DNA of 34,145 bases, from assembly GCA_900542255.1 (NCBI GenBank), contig UQMR01000022.1, positions 1 to 34,145 of the forward strand, written 5' to 3'. Below the pieces are notes generated by a model that was given only the letters and a program-made list of their open reading frames with translations, had not been told where the DNA came from and ran no database searches. This DNA is from an uncultured Porphyromonadaceae bacterium (GTDB taxonomy: Bacteria; Bacteroidota; Bacteroidia; Bacteroidales; Barnesiellaceae_A). A program made the translations under genes and the position numbers. Shown here piece by piece: positions 1-8,332 of this stretch; within the stretch, counting starts at the first letter, position 1; every line of letters begins with the position of its first letter.

Positions 1-491
1 AGGCCGAATTGGAACCGACACGCAACTATGGCGAGGATATGAAGAATGCCGGACGTGCCGGCAGCAGCTACCAAAGCCTCACGCTCGCAGCGCAACAACT
101 CATACAAGGCTGCATCGATATTGTAGACGAAGTAAACACACAGAAGATAGGCCGCCCCAACAGTGGCACAAGTACCGAAGACAAAAGTTACATAGAATCG
201 CCCTATGCGCTCAATTCGGTGGTTGACTTCGCCGATAACATCCGCAGCGTACGCAATGCCTACGAAGGCATCGATAACACATCTTCTGTAAGTGACTACA
301 TTGCAACAGTGGCTCCCGACGTAGACACAGAGGTACGCAATCTCATCGACGAATGTATCTCCAAAATAGAAATTATCCCCGAGCCCTTTGCCAATCATGC
401 CACCGGCAACGAAGCCGACGCAGCGATGGAGAGCCTCGGCAACCTGTCGAAAGCCTTGGCCAAAGTCAATACCGCTCTGCTTCAAAACTAA
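1..491 (+). CDS. imelysin family protein, C-terminal part (partial)
   Basis: The reading frame is open from the window edge to a TAA at 489-491, so this is the last ~163 codons of a gene that begins upstream. The first in-frame TTG (position 9) is not a credible start, because codons before it (GCC GAA) are also open. The segment is helix-rich, with the pattern of an imelysin / peptidase M75 helical bundle: a run around SLTLAAQQLIQGCIDIVDEV, then a stretch about tyrosines and SPYALNSVVDFADNIRSV. The N-terminal GxHxxE motif would lie outside the window. Imelysin-like proteins are periplasmic or lipoprotein components thought to bind iron. Neighbouring di-heme thiol-oxidoreductase genes are a known association for this family, and one lies 96 bp downstream on the same strand, which supports the assignment. 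The family call rests on this fragment plus context. Confidence 0.7.
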   Translation, partial: AELEPTRNYGEDMKNAGRAGSSYQSLTLAAQQLIQGCIDIVDEVNTQKIGRPNSGTSTEDKSYIESPYALNSVVDFADNIRSVRNAYEGIDNTSSVSDYIATVAPDVDTEVRNLIDECISKIEIIPEPFANHATGNEADAAMESLGNLSKALAKVNTALLQN

Positions 492-587
492 TCCCGGCCG
501 GCCAGCCGGCTGAACGGTCAGCAACGACTTTTATCATATCCATTAAGGAACCATCTATTACACGGAACCATCACTCCTATAAATCGT

Positions 588-2321
588 ATGAGACAAATCC
601 GTTATTGCATATATTCCCTTCTTGCCGTTTATGCTTTCTGCGGCTGCAAGGAAGAAGAGATACCTCCGACTGCCACCTCATCCACAGAAGAGTTACCCGA
701 CTGGTACTATGCAGGGGGAGAATTAGGCACCGCATATCTGAGTACATCCAATGCCTACGAACAGCCCACCCCGGTGGTAGAAGCCGACGGAGAGATGAAC
801 CGCCGATTCAAGAACGGCGAGGCTCTCTTTGAACACATGTACATGTCGAACCATAGCGGCGTACGCAGTGGTTTGGGCCCGGCATACGTACGTAGTTCGT
901 GCATCCATTGCCACCCGGGATATGGTCACGGCAAACGCAATCCCGACGGCTTTTTCGAGACTTCATCTATCGGAAACGGCTGCCTGCTGGTCGTTTACAA
1001 TCCCGACAACGACCAATATGTAAGCTGGCTCACCGGTATGCCGCAAGGACACGCCACCGAACCCTTCAAAGCACCGCTCGACGAGACAAAGGTCATCATC
1101 ACATGGCAAAAATATACCGATGAGTGGAACAACTGCTTTCCCGACGGCGAGACCTACGACCTCGAATACCCCGAGGTAACCATGTCGCCCGACGCTGTCT
1201 ATGCCTACAACCGCGGTGTCGTAACCGACTTAGGCAACTACGACGTGCTGTTAGAGTCTACCATAGGCATTTACGGCACAGGATTGCTCGATGCCATCTC
1301 CGACGAGGACCTCAAAGCCCAATATGCCCAAGAAGAGCGCGACGGCCTCCTGCCCAACGGTATCAATCCGGCATTTTTCCAAAACGGAGAGTGGGTAAAA
1401 CAATACAGCAATACCAAAGCTACCGATGTAGCGCCGGGGTTCGATGCCGCCGGCGAGCAACACCCTTTCCGTTTTACCTACGCCCTCAGTCGCGGCCCAT
1501 TGCAGGACGCCGCCGGAGCAAACGCCATGTGGAACATACCCAACGTTACACGCAGCAACCGCCGCTACCACTACCTCGACACCTACTTTGCCAATGCCGA
1601 AGGTGACGACAAGACTAAATTCGGCGGCAGCTCTTGGGTAAAGGCCTCGGCTTACGACCCCGAAGTACAAGCCGGATACCGCGACTACATCGAAAAGCTC
1701 GACCCCGAACGGAACCACCCCACATGGCATGCCGCCGACTACACCGACAGAGAGTCGATAGCAACAGCCATCGCAGCCTACCTTTCGTCGAAGGAGCTCG
1801 ACGTCGAGATGGACGACGAAGACTACATCGACTTCATGGTTTGGCATCGCGGGCTGGCTGTCCCGGCCGTACGCAACATCGACGATCCTGCCGTAACACG
1901 TGGCAAGGAACTCTTCGAGGAGATAGGTTGTGCCTATTGCCACCGTCCCTCGTGGACTACCGGCGACGACAACTGCTACGACCCTAACGGGTTTTTCGCC
2001 CGCGGCGACAATCGACTGCCCCGCTATCCCCGTCAAACCATCTGGCCCTACTCCGACCTCATACAACATAAACTGCACATGAAGAACGACATACGTACCG
2101 GTTGGTGCCGCACCACACCTTTGTGGGGACGCGGATTGCACCAAATGTGCACCGGGGCTGTCACAGCCGACCGCCTGCACGACAACCGTGCCCGCAACGT
2201 TATAGAGGCTATCATGTGGCACGGCAGTCCGCAAAGCGATGCCCGTTGGAGTGTCGAAGCATTCCGCAATCTTCCCAAGGCCGACCGCGATGCCATCGTA
2301 AAATTTATAGATTCTATCTGA
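588..2321 (+). CDS. di-heme c-type cytochrome lipoprotein (DHOR / thiol oxidoreductase family)
   Basis: A 577-residue exported protein. A short hydrophobic signal ends in the lipobox FCGC with lipidated Cys20. The next residues are KEEE, which matches the Lys-acidic-acidic surface export signal described for Bacteroidota lipoproteins. Two CxxCH heme-binding motifs are present, CIHCH at residues 105-109 and CAYCH at 448-452. This spacing, and the C-terminal block with NRARNVIEAIMWHG and a closing LPKADRDAIVKFIDS, are characteristic of the di-heme oxidoreductase family (DUF1111). Such proteins resemble MauG/cytochrome c peroxidases, and their substrate is generally unknown. The gene follows an imelysin gene, so a role in iron or heme acquisition is inferred. 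The cytochrome c assembly gene ccsBA comes next. The ATG at 588 places the signal peptide directly at the N-terminus. Confidence 0.88.
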   Translation: MRQIRYCIYSLLAVYAFCGCKEEEIPPTATSSTEELPDWYYAGGELGTAYLSTSNAYEQPTPVVEADGEMNRRFKNGEALFEHMYMSNHSGVRSGLGPAYVRSSCIHCHPGYGHGKRNPDGFFETSSIGNGCLLVVYNPDNDQYVSWLTGMPQGHATEPFKAPLDETKVIITWQKYTDEWNNCFPDGETYDLEYPEVTMSPDAVYAYNRGVVTDLGNYDVLLESTIGIYGTGLLDAISDEDLKAQYAQEERDGLLPNGINPAFFQNGEWVKQYSNTKATDVAPGFDAAGEQHPFRFTYALSRGPLQDAAGANAMWNIPNVTRSNRRYHYLDTYFANAEGDDKTKFGGSSWVKASAYDPEVQAGYRDYIEKLDPERNHPTWHAADYTDRESIATAIAAYLSSKELDVEMDDEDYIDFMVWHRGLAVPAVRNIDDPAVTRGKELFEEIGCAYCHRPSWTTGDDNCYDPNGFFARGDNRLPRYPRQTIWPYSDLIQHKLHMKNDIRTGWCRTTPLWGRGLHQMCTGAVTADRLHDNRARNVIEAIMWHGSPQSDARWSVEAFRNLPKADRDAIVKFIDSI

Positions 2322-2350
2322 TGCCTAAGCGATAATATCACCTTTCACCG

Positions 2351-2395
2351 CAGGAGACATATTGCCGATCTCAGCATAAGGCAGTATGCCTCCTG
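2351..2395 (+). terminator. hairpin after the di-heme cytochrome gene
   Basis: A 16-nt left arm at 2351-2366 pairs with 2380-2395 across a 13-nt loop, with one mismatch and one G-U pair. Only a short T run (TTT) follows. It lies 30 bp after the stop and 28 bp before the next ATG, so it may act as a weak terminator or attenuator between the cytochrome gene and ccsBA. Confidence 0.55.
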
Positions 2396-2422
2396 TTTCC
2401 GATTAACCCAAGCCTCACCATC

Positions 2423-4657
2423 ATGACAAAAAACGTCATACTCCTACGCAATATCTGTTTCGGAACGACGGCACTGACCATACTCGTACTTATGGCAGCC
2501 ACCTTCATAGAGCATGTTTTCGGGACAGATTTTGTCTCGTCTCACATTTACAGCTCTCCTCTTTTCGTCACACTATGGGCTCTTGTAACGGCATCGTCGC
2601 TGCTTTACCTCATAGCCCGCAAAATGACGAAACGCAAGCCCGTATTTTTACTGCACCTCTCTTTCGTCGTCATTCTCACCGGCGCTCTCACAACGCATAT
2701 CGACGGCATACAGGGTAATATACACCTGCGACAGGGCGACAAGCCATCATATATCTATCGCACACGCCATGGCAGCGAGGGAGTTCTACCTTTCGGTATC
2801 GCCCTCGACGACTTCCGGCTCGCCTACTATCACGGGACGCTTGCTCCCATGGATTTTATCGGCTCACTCACCATATACGACGGTAACGCTGTTTATCACG
2901 GCGAGACGTCGATGAACCGCATATACAGTTACCACAACTACCGATTCAACCCATCGACCTACGATTCCGACGGCAAAGGATGCACATTGCAACTCTCTTA
3001 CGACCCCTACGGCATCGCCATCACCTATACCGGGTATGCCATGTTACTGCTCGCCATACTGCTGTTTTTCTTCGACAGCAAAAGTTCTTTCCGCGGCTTG
3101 CTGCACCATCCTGCGTTGCGCAAATTTACGGCATGCGCCGCTTTGGCCGCAGTACCATATATACCGGCATACGCCGACAAACTGCCACCGACCCTCCCCC
3201 AGAATATCGCCGAGAAAATGGGAAACCTCTATATCTATTACAACGACCGGGTATGCCCGCTGCAAACATTGGCACGCGACTTTACCACCAAACTATACGG
3301 CAAGCCCTCATATAGGGGCATGAGTGCCGAGCAAGTTCTCATGGGGTGGTTCTTCTACTACAACGAATGGAGAGAAGAACCCATGATACGCATCAAAAGC
3401 AAAGAGGTAAGGCAAATACTCGATATGCAAGGGAAATACACCTCTTTGGCCGACTTTTTCGATAACGAAGGCTACAAACTGACTTCGGCTCAACAAGAAG
3501 AGACATCGGCGCATGACCTGCGCGGCATACGCGAAGCCGACGAACAGGCCAACCTTGCAAGCATGGCCGGCTCGGGCTATATCTTGAAGATTTTCCCTTA
3601 TCGCGAAAGCGACAGCATTCCCCCAGTATGGCTTTCTGTCTCAGACCGTTTGCCGGCATCCATGCCCTACGAGCAATGGCTATTTATACGCTATTGCATG
3701 AACTATATGGCCGAACATGTGGCAAAGGGCGATTTTGCCACCGTAGACTCATTGATTGCCAAAACACTAAAATACCAAGAAAAGGAGGCTCACGGCTTTC
3801 TGCCAAGCGACACCCGCTTCCGTGCCGAGAAGCTCTATAATGCAATCGTATCGACATCGCTCATGGCCATAGGATGCCTTATCATAGGTATGGCAGCATT
3901 TGCCTTCTACTGCCGGTATTTTTCGCACAGCAACTATAAAAAGCCGCTGTGGGCAAACAGACTGCTCGCCACGCTTATGCTCATCACCCTATTGTACATT
4001 CTTGCCGTAATGGTATTGAGGGGCATTGCAGGCGGGCACTTCCCGGCATCGAACGGCTTCGAGACGATGCACCTCATGGCCGCCTGCTCCTTGATATTAT
4101 CCATGGCGTTTCACCGGCGATTCGACATGCTGCTGCCTTTCGGCTTCATACTATGCGGTTTTGCCTTACTTGTAGCAATGCTCGGCGAGGCCAATCCGCC
4201 CATCACGCAACTTATGCCGGTACTATCGTCACCGCTGTTGAGCATACACGTCGCCACTATTATGATGGCTTATGCCTTATTTGCCTTTGCCATGTTCAAC
4301 GGGGCAACAGCCATCATCATACACAGCACCCGCTCCACAGACGACGAGTCGATAGAACGATTGTATATTCTGAGCCGCATCATGCTCTATCCGGCAATAT
4401 TCTTGTTGGCGGCAGGAATCTTCATCGGCGCCGTATGGGCAAATGTCTCTTGGGGACGTTATTGGGGCTGGGACCCCAAAGAGGTATGGGCGCTCATTAC
4501 GCTGCTCGTCTACTCGGCCTCATTACACACGACCTCGCTGCCTGCCTTGCAACGTCACATGTTTTTCCATCGATTTACCGTGATTGCCTTCTTATGCGTA
4601 TTGGTCACTTACTTAGGTGTAAACTTTTTCCTCGGCGGGCTACACAGCTATGCCTGA
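2423..4657 (+). CDS. ccsBA: fused CcsB-CcsA (ResB/ResC) cytochrome c assembly protein
   Basis: A 744-residue polytopic membrane protein of cytochrome c biogenesis system II. It exports heme and ligates it to CxxCH apocytochromes in the periplasm. The N-terminal ResB-like part has membrane segments near residues 11-30, 47-65, 76-92 and 201-217. His78 in LLHLSFVV is in the place of the first transmembrane heme-ligand histidine. A long extracytoplasmic region covers about 250-470. The C-terminal CcsA part carries the tryptophan-rich WWD domain at 672-689 (WANVSWGRYWGWDPKEVW), flanked by His609 and His741 (GLHSYA), with His702 as a second membrane histidine. These are the four conserved histidines expected for the family. 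The protein is shorter than the epsilonproteobacterial fusion. It follows a di-heme cytochrome gene, a plausible client. Confidence 0.92.
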   Translation: MTKNVILLRNICFGTTALTILVLMAATFIEHVFGTDFVSSHIYSSPLFVTLWALVTASSLLYLIARKMTKRKPVFLLHLSFVVILTGALTTHIDGIQGNIHLRQGDKPSYIYRTRHGSEGVLPFGIALDDFRLAYYHGTLAPMDFIGSLTIYDGNAVYHGETSMNRIYSYHNYRFNPSTYDSDGKGCTLQLSYDPYGIAITYTGYAMLLLAILLFFFDSKSSFRGLLHHPALRKFTACAALAAVPYIPAYADKLPPTLPQNIAEKMGNLYIYYNDRVCPLQTLARDFTTKLYGKPSYRGMSAEQVLMGWFFYYNEWREEPMIRIKSKEVRQILDMQGKYTSLADFFDNEGYKLTSAQQEETSAHDLRGIREADEQANLASMAGSGYILKIFPYRESDSIPPVWLSVSDRLPASMPYEQWLFIRYCMNYMAEHVAKGDFATVDSLIAKTLKYQEKEAHGFLPSDTRFRAEKLYNAIVSTSLMAIGCLIIGMAAFAFYCRYFSHSNYKKPLWANRLLATLMLITLLYILAVMVLRGIAGGHFPASNGFETMHLMAACSLILSMAFHRRFDMLLPFGFILCGFALLVAMLGEANPPITQLMPVLSSPLLSIHVATIMMAYALFAFAMFNGATAIIIHSTRSTDDESIERLYILSRIMLYPAIFLLAAGIFIGAVWANVSWGRYWGWDPKEVWALITLLVYSASLHTTSLPALQRHMFFHRFTVIAFLCVLVTYLGVNFFLGGLHSYA

Positions 4658-4683
4658 ACGGCGGGCTGTCGCATCAAGGCATA
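4649..4683. terminator. possible shared hairpin between convergent ccsBA and nrdG
   Basis: The two stop codons are only 16 bp apart. TATGCCTGA at 4649-4657 can pair with TCAAGGCATA at 4674-4683 with one bulge, so both stop codons sit inside the stem. No T run accompanies it on either strand, so termination is an inference. Confidence 0.3.
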
Positions 4684-5183
4684 TAGCCGCCCTCTTCCCT
4701 GACGGCACAACCTCCGGGTTCGAGATGTAAGATGCGTTGGTTGCTGCTACCCCTGAACAGCAATGTAGGGTCGTGCAGCGAGGCTACAAACCGGCCGTCG
4801 ACAAGCGTATCTATCCACTGCAAGCAACGGCACAACGCCTCGTCGCGCAGGAGCTGCTCATAGGTGTAGCCGGTATAGCACCATATATTTTGGTGCGTTT
4901 CGCGTTTGAGACGCTCCAACAACTCATACAGTGCCGCCGGATTATAGAAAGGGTCACCGCCCGTGAGCGTAATGCCGTCGAGCAATATGTTATCATTGAT
5001 TTCCCGGATGATACGCCCCAATATGGCATCGGTCAGAGGCTCTCCGGCATCGGCACGCCAACTGTCGGGATTGTGACATCCGGGGCAGGCATGGCGGCAA
5101 CCGGCCAGGTAGATGGCATAGCGCAGCCCGTAACCGTCGGCTATCGTCTCGGGATATACGTTTAGAATGTTGAGCCCTTGCAT
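4674..5183 (-). CDS. nrdG: anaerobic ribonucleotide reductase activating protein (radical SAM)
   Basis: This 169-residue protein uses a [4Fe-4S] cluster and S-adenosylmethionine to create the glycyl radical on NrdD. The radical-SAM cysteine motif is CRHACPGC, with Cys29, Cys33 and Cys36, preceded by the NrdG-type N-terminus (NILNVYPETIADGYGLRYAI). TLTGGDP at about residues 78-84 is the glycine-rich SAM-binding strand, and the length is typical. The ATG at 5181-5183 lies 22 bp inside the 3' end of nrdD, so the two genes overlap on the same strand and are very likely one operon with coupled translation. The gene ends convergent with ccsBA. Confidence 0.95.
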   Translation of the reverse strand: MQGLNILNVYPETIADGYGLRYAIYLAGCRHACPGCHNPDSWRADAGEPLTDAILGRIIREINDNILLDGITLTGGDPFYNPAALYELLERLKRETHQNIWCYTGYTYEQLLRDEALCRCLQWIDTLVDGRFVASLHDPTLLFRGSSNQRILHLEPGGCAVREEGGYMP

Positions 5184-7564
5184 CGGTTATGTTTTACGCG
5201 GTCGCGCTCCTCGGCCTGCTTGGCCGAGTTCCATGTTTCGAGACTACCGGTAAGATAACCCGTGATACGCCGCATGCGCGAGATATCCTCGCTTTGGCAC
5301 ACGGGACAACGGCCGTATATCACGCCTTTATATCCGCAGTGGCGGCACGTATCTACGGGATGGTTTATCGAGCCATAGCCTATCCCCTCGTCGTGCATGA
5401 CCTTGACGATTTTCAGTATCACCACCACATTCTTCTTGGCCTCTCCGTCCAACTCGACATACGTAATGTGTCCGCCGCGTGTGATAGCGTGGAACGGCGC
5501 CTCTCGTTTTATCTTCTCGACGATGCTCACCGGCTCCTTCACATCGATATGGAAAGAGTTTATATAGTAGTCGCGGTCTGTCACGCCGGGAATCACGCCG
5601 TAGATGCGGCGGTCTATCTTCGTGAAGCGTCCCGAGAGCCCCTCGGCGGGCGTTGCCAGCACAGAATAGTTGAGCCCGTAACGATGCTTATACTCCTCGG
5701 CGACGGCATTCATCACCGACACGGCATCATACAGCGTCTGCCATGCCTCATCGTTGTGTGCATGACCCTCGCCGTATATGGCTACCATAGCGTTATGGCC
5801 TCCTATAAAGCCTATACCCAGTGTGCCGGAGAGCAGGACGTCGCCTACCTGCTCGTCGGGGGCCAACTTCATGCCACCTTTCCACACATCGTTGCCCATC
5901 ATAAAGGGGAACTGACATGCCAGTGCGGTACGCTGGTAGCAATAGCGCTCGTAGAGTTGCTCGGCTATCATGGCAGCCATCGTACGCACTTTCTCCAAAA
6001 AGATGATGCGCGCCTCTCGTCTTACGGTATGCTTATCGTCATAAGGGTGCAACTCTTCGGCTTCGCGGCGGGCTTCTATCGCCAACCGGGGCATATTCAT
6101 CGAGGTAAACGAAAGATTGCCCCGTCCCCACGAACTTTTTATGCCGTGCAGGTTCTCAAAGACACGGGTGCGGCAACCCATCGTAGCCACTTCGTAGCGG
6201 AAACGGTCGGGGTCGCCGGCCTTCCATGCTTCATTGCGGTTGAAGTCGGTATCCAGGAACAGGAAGTTGGGGAACAATGAGGTAGAGGTGGTGTAACAAG
6301 CCTTCAACAGCAAATCGAAGTTGGGTGCATCGAACGGAATCTTGCCGCTCAGGGCTCCCTCCATATCGGCCATTGCCTTCTCATAGTCGGCCTCAGAATA
6401 TGAAACGCCATCTTTTACCTTGAATATCTGTATCGGGAAAACGGGTACCTCTCCGTTGCCCAACCCCTCGACGGTCGACGCGAGCAACTCCTGCATGACC
6501 ATGCGCCCCTCGGCCGAGGTATCGGTACCATAATTGATAGAGCTGAACACTACTTGGTTTCCGCCCCGCGAGTGCATCGTATTGAGGTTGTGTATCAGCC
6601 CCTCCATCGCTTGGTGGGTATCTTTTCTCGTCGACTCATAACTATGCTGCCACACGAAATGCATCTCGTCGGGTGTAAACGACAAGCCTTTCTCATGCAG
6701 CATAGCGGCCACAGCTTGCGTCTGCGCCTCCTCCTCGGCAATGGTATGCACGAGGTTGCTCAGCGGCTCTTTCAAGCCGAGAGCCTCTGAAAAGCCCTTC
6801 AACTCGGCAAGGAACACGATGTTTTCCGAAAGATGTTTTCTGAAACTCTTTATCACACCGGGCGCCATGAAGTGGTCGAAAGCCGGTATCGCCTGCCCGC
6901 CGTGTTGCTCGTTCTGGTTTGTCTGAAACACGATAGTGGCCAACGTAGCATAACTCTGTATCGACTGTGGCGGGCGCACCGTACCGTTCTTGGTATGAAA
7001 ACCGCGGCTGAACAGGTCGTCCAAATCATATTGCGTACAGGTCGTCGTCTTCGTCGGATAATAGTCGAGGTCGTGTATATGTATATCGCCATTCTTGTGC
7101 GCCCGGGCATATCGCACACCCACCAGATATTTATAAGCGTAATCCTTGGTCACCTCCGAGGCGAAGGTCATCATCTGCCCGGCCGGTGTATGCGACGACA
7201 TATTGGCGTTACCCAAGTTGATATCGTTTTTCTCTATCGCCACGATACCATCCATCACCTGTTTCATAGAGGTACGCTTGTCGCGCTCTATGGTGCGCCA
7301 CTCCCTGTAAATGATGTATCGCTTGGCGATATCGGGATTGACACGCATCAGCTCCCGCTCTACCAAATCCTGTACCTCCTCTACCGTCACTTCTTGCGTT
7401 GTGATTTTCTGCGCGGCACGCTCGGCAGCCTGCTCTATCACGGCAAGCTCCTCGGTAACACCTCCGGCACGATATGCCTTTTCTATGGCACGCACAATCT
7501 TGTCCAAAGAAAACGGCTGGCGCGAGCCATCCCTCTTTACGATGGTTATCGTATTTATTTCCAT
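5162..7564 (-). CDS. nrdD: anaerobic ribonucleoside-triphosphate reductase
   Basis: This 800-residue class III ribonucleotide reductase makes deoxynucleoside triphosphates without oxygen. An N-terminal ATP-cone allosteric domain occupies roughly residues 5-95 (VKRDGSRQPFSLDKIVRAIE). The large barrel domain contains family signatures such as NMSSHTPAGQMM and GLSFTPDEMHFVWQHSYEST. Near the C-terminus a zinc-binding CRHCGYKG...CPVC cluster precedes the glycyl-radical loop RITGYLTGS, with Gly769 as the radical residue. All expected catalytic elements are intact. nrdG overlaps its 3' end. The gene is transcribed divergently from folK, with a TAnnTTTG-type element 68 bp upstream of its ATG. Its presence points to an anaerobic lifestyle. 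Confidence 0.97.
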   Translation of the reverse strand: MEINTITIVKRDGSRQPFSLDKIVRAIEKAYRAGGVTEELAVIEQAAERAAQKITTQEVTVEEVQDLVERELMRVNPDIAKRYIIYREWRTIERDKRTSMKQVMDGIVAIEKNDINLGNANMSSHTPAGQMMTFASEVTKDYAYKYLVGVRYARAHKNGDIHIHDLDYYPTKTTTCTQYDLDDLFSRGFHTKNGTVRPPQSIQSYATLATIVFQTNQNEQHGGQAIPAFDHFMAPGVIKSFRKHLSENIVFLAELKGFSEALGLKEPLSNLVHTIAEEEAQTQAVAAMLHEKGLSFTPDEMHFVWQHSYESTRKDTHQAMEGLIHNLNTMHSRGGNQVVFSSINYGTDTSAEGRMVMQELLASTVEGLGNGEVPVFPIQIFKVKDGVSYSEADYEKAMADMEGALSGKIPFDAPNFDLLLKACYTTSTSLFPNFLFLDTDFNRNEAWKAGDPDRFRYEVATMGCRTRVFENLHGIKSSWGRGNLSFTSMNMPRLAIEARREAEELHPYDDKHTVRREARIIFLEKVRTMAAMIAEQLYERYCYQRTALACQFPFMMGNDVWKGGMKLAPDEQVGDVLLSGTLGIGFIGGHNAMVAIYGEGHAHNDEAWQTLYDAVSVMNAVAEEYKHRYGLNYSVLATPAEGLSGRFTKIDRRIYGVIPGVTDRDYYINSFHIDVKEPVSIVEKIKREAPFHAITRGGHITYVELDGEAKKNVVVILKIVKVMHDEGIGYGSINHPVDTCRHCGYKGVIYGRCPVCQSEDISRMRRITGYLTGSLETWNSAKQAEERDRVKHNRCKGSTF

Positions 7565-7631
7565 ACAATCATTTTTTAGGATAAGAATTACACTTATACG
7601 ACGCCTCTCGTCGCTACACGAATAACGGGGG

Positions 7632-7639
7632 CAAAGGTA
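7632..7639 (-). promoter_or_regulatory. -7 element upstream of nrdD, with leader hairpin
   Basis: The minus strand reads TACCTTTG, matching the Bacteroidota -7 consensus TAnnTTTG. No TTG is found at the usual -33 spacing. The predicted leader of about 60 nt contains a perfect 5-bp hairpin (CGACG/CGTCG, 7599-7613, 5-nt loop). Confidence 0.5.
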
Positions 7640-7738
7640 TAACTTTTCCCCGGCATATCTTCCTTTCCGGCACTTAATTTTTTATGACAAAATATATATT
7701 TTTCATCACGGCATACTCGCGAGAAAAATATTTTTTGT

Positions 7739-7746
7739 TAACTTTG
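7739..7746 (+). promoter_or_regulatory. -7 element upstream of folK
   Basis: TAACTTTG matches TAnnTTTG and sits 43 bp before the folK ATG, inside an A/T-rich stretch. No clear -33 TTG is seen at 19-20 bp, so this is a single-element prediction. Confidence 0.55.
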
Positions 7747-7789
7747 TAGCACAAAATAGGCTCTACAATACCGTAAAAAGTGTATTTAT

Positions 7790-8260
7790 ATGAAACTTTT
7801 TCTCATCGCACTCGGTTCTAATATAGGAGAAAGGAAATCTTATATCATGCACGCCATCGCCGAATTGTGTATTCGTGCCGGTGAGCTGGAAGGGGTCTCG
7901 TCGCTCTACGAAACAGCCCCGGACGGCTTCGATTCGCCCCACCCTTTTCTGAATGCCGCCGTTGCGTTGCGCAGCAATCTCTCGCCCACGGAGATGCTCA
8001 GGACCGCCCGCGAAATAGAGATTTCGTTGGGAAGCCTCTCCCATCGCAATCCCGACGGCTCATATAGCGACCGCACCATCGACATCGACATTATCGCTTG
8101 CGACGACATGATAGTGCAAACCGACGAGCTGACCCTTCCGCACCCGCGGATGCACTTGCGACGGTTTGTCCTCGACCCGCTTTGCGAAATAGCCCCCCAA
8201 TGGATACACCCCCTACTGCAAGAGAGTGTCACAACGTTGCGCGACAAGCTGACGGAATAA
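7790..8260 (+). CDS. folK: hydroxymethyldihydropterin pyrophosphokinase (HPPK)
   Basis: This cytoplasmic enzyme of 156 residues transfers pyrophosphate from ATP to 6-hydroxymethyl-7,8-dihydropterin, the step before dihydropteroate synthase in folate synthesis. The N-terminal FLIALGSNIGERKSYI, the central HPFLNAAVALRSNL and the ATP/Mg-binding block DRTIDIDII (the RxxDxDI-type aspartates) followed by LTLPHPRMHLRRFVLDPLCEI are the HPPK signatures, in order and complete. It is a stand-alone HPPK, not fused to FolB or FolP. It is transcribed alone and ends convergent with queG. Two other folate-cycle genes, thyA and folA, lie about 24 kb away in this window. Confidence 0.95.
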   Translation: MKLFLIALGSNIGERKSYIMHAIAELCIRAGELEGVSSLYETAPDGFDSPHPFLNAAVALRSNLSPTEMLRTAREIEISLGSLSHRNPDGSYSDRTIDIDIIACDDMIVQTDELTLPHPRMHLRRFVLDPLCEIAPQWIHPLLQESVTTLRDKLTE

Positions 8261-8332
8261 TACCCCCTCCGCGATGCCGACAGGAGAGCCGCCACCAGCC
8301 CCCTTTCCGGATGTAAAAGCACCCCGAAACCG

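Noticed and set aside
5189..6280. A 363-codon open frame antisense to nrdD
   Set aside because: It lies entirely within the C-terminal half of nrdD, including the zinc site and glycyl-radical loop, and has no motifs of its own.
7680..7710. Possible NrdR box near the nrdD promoter
   Set aside because: The A/T-rich stretch ACAAAATATATATTTT only loosely resembles the NrdR consensus, and a paired second box at the usual spacing is not seen.
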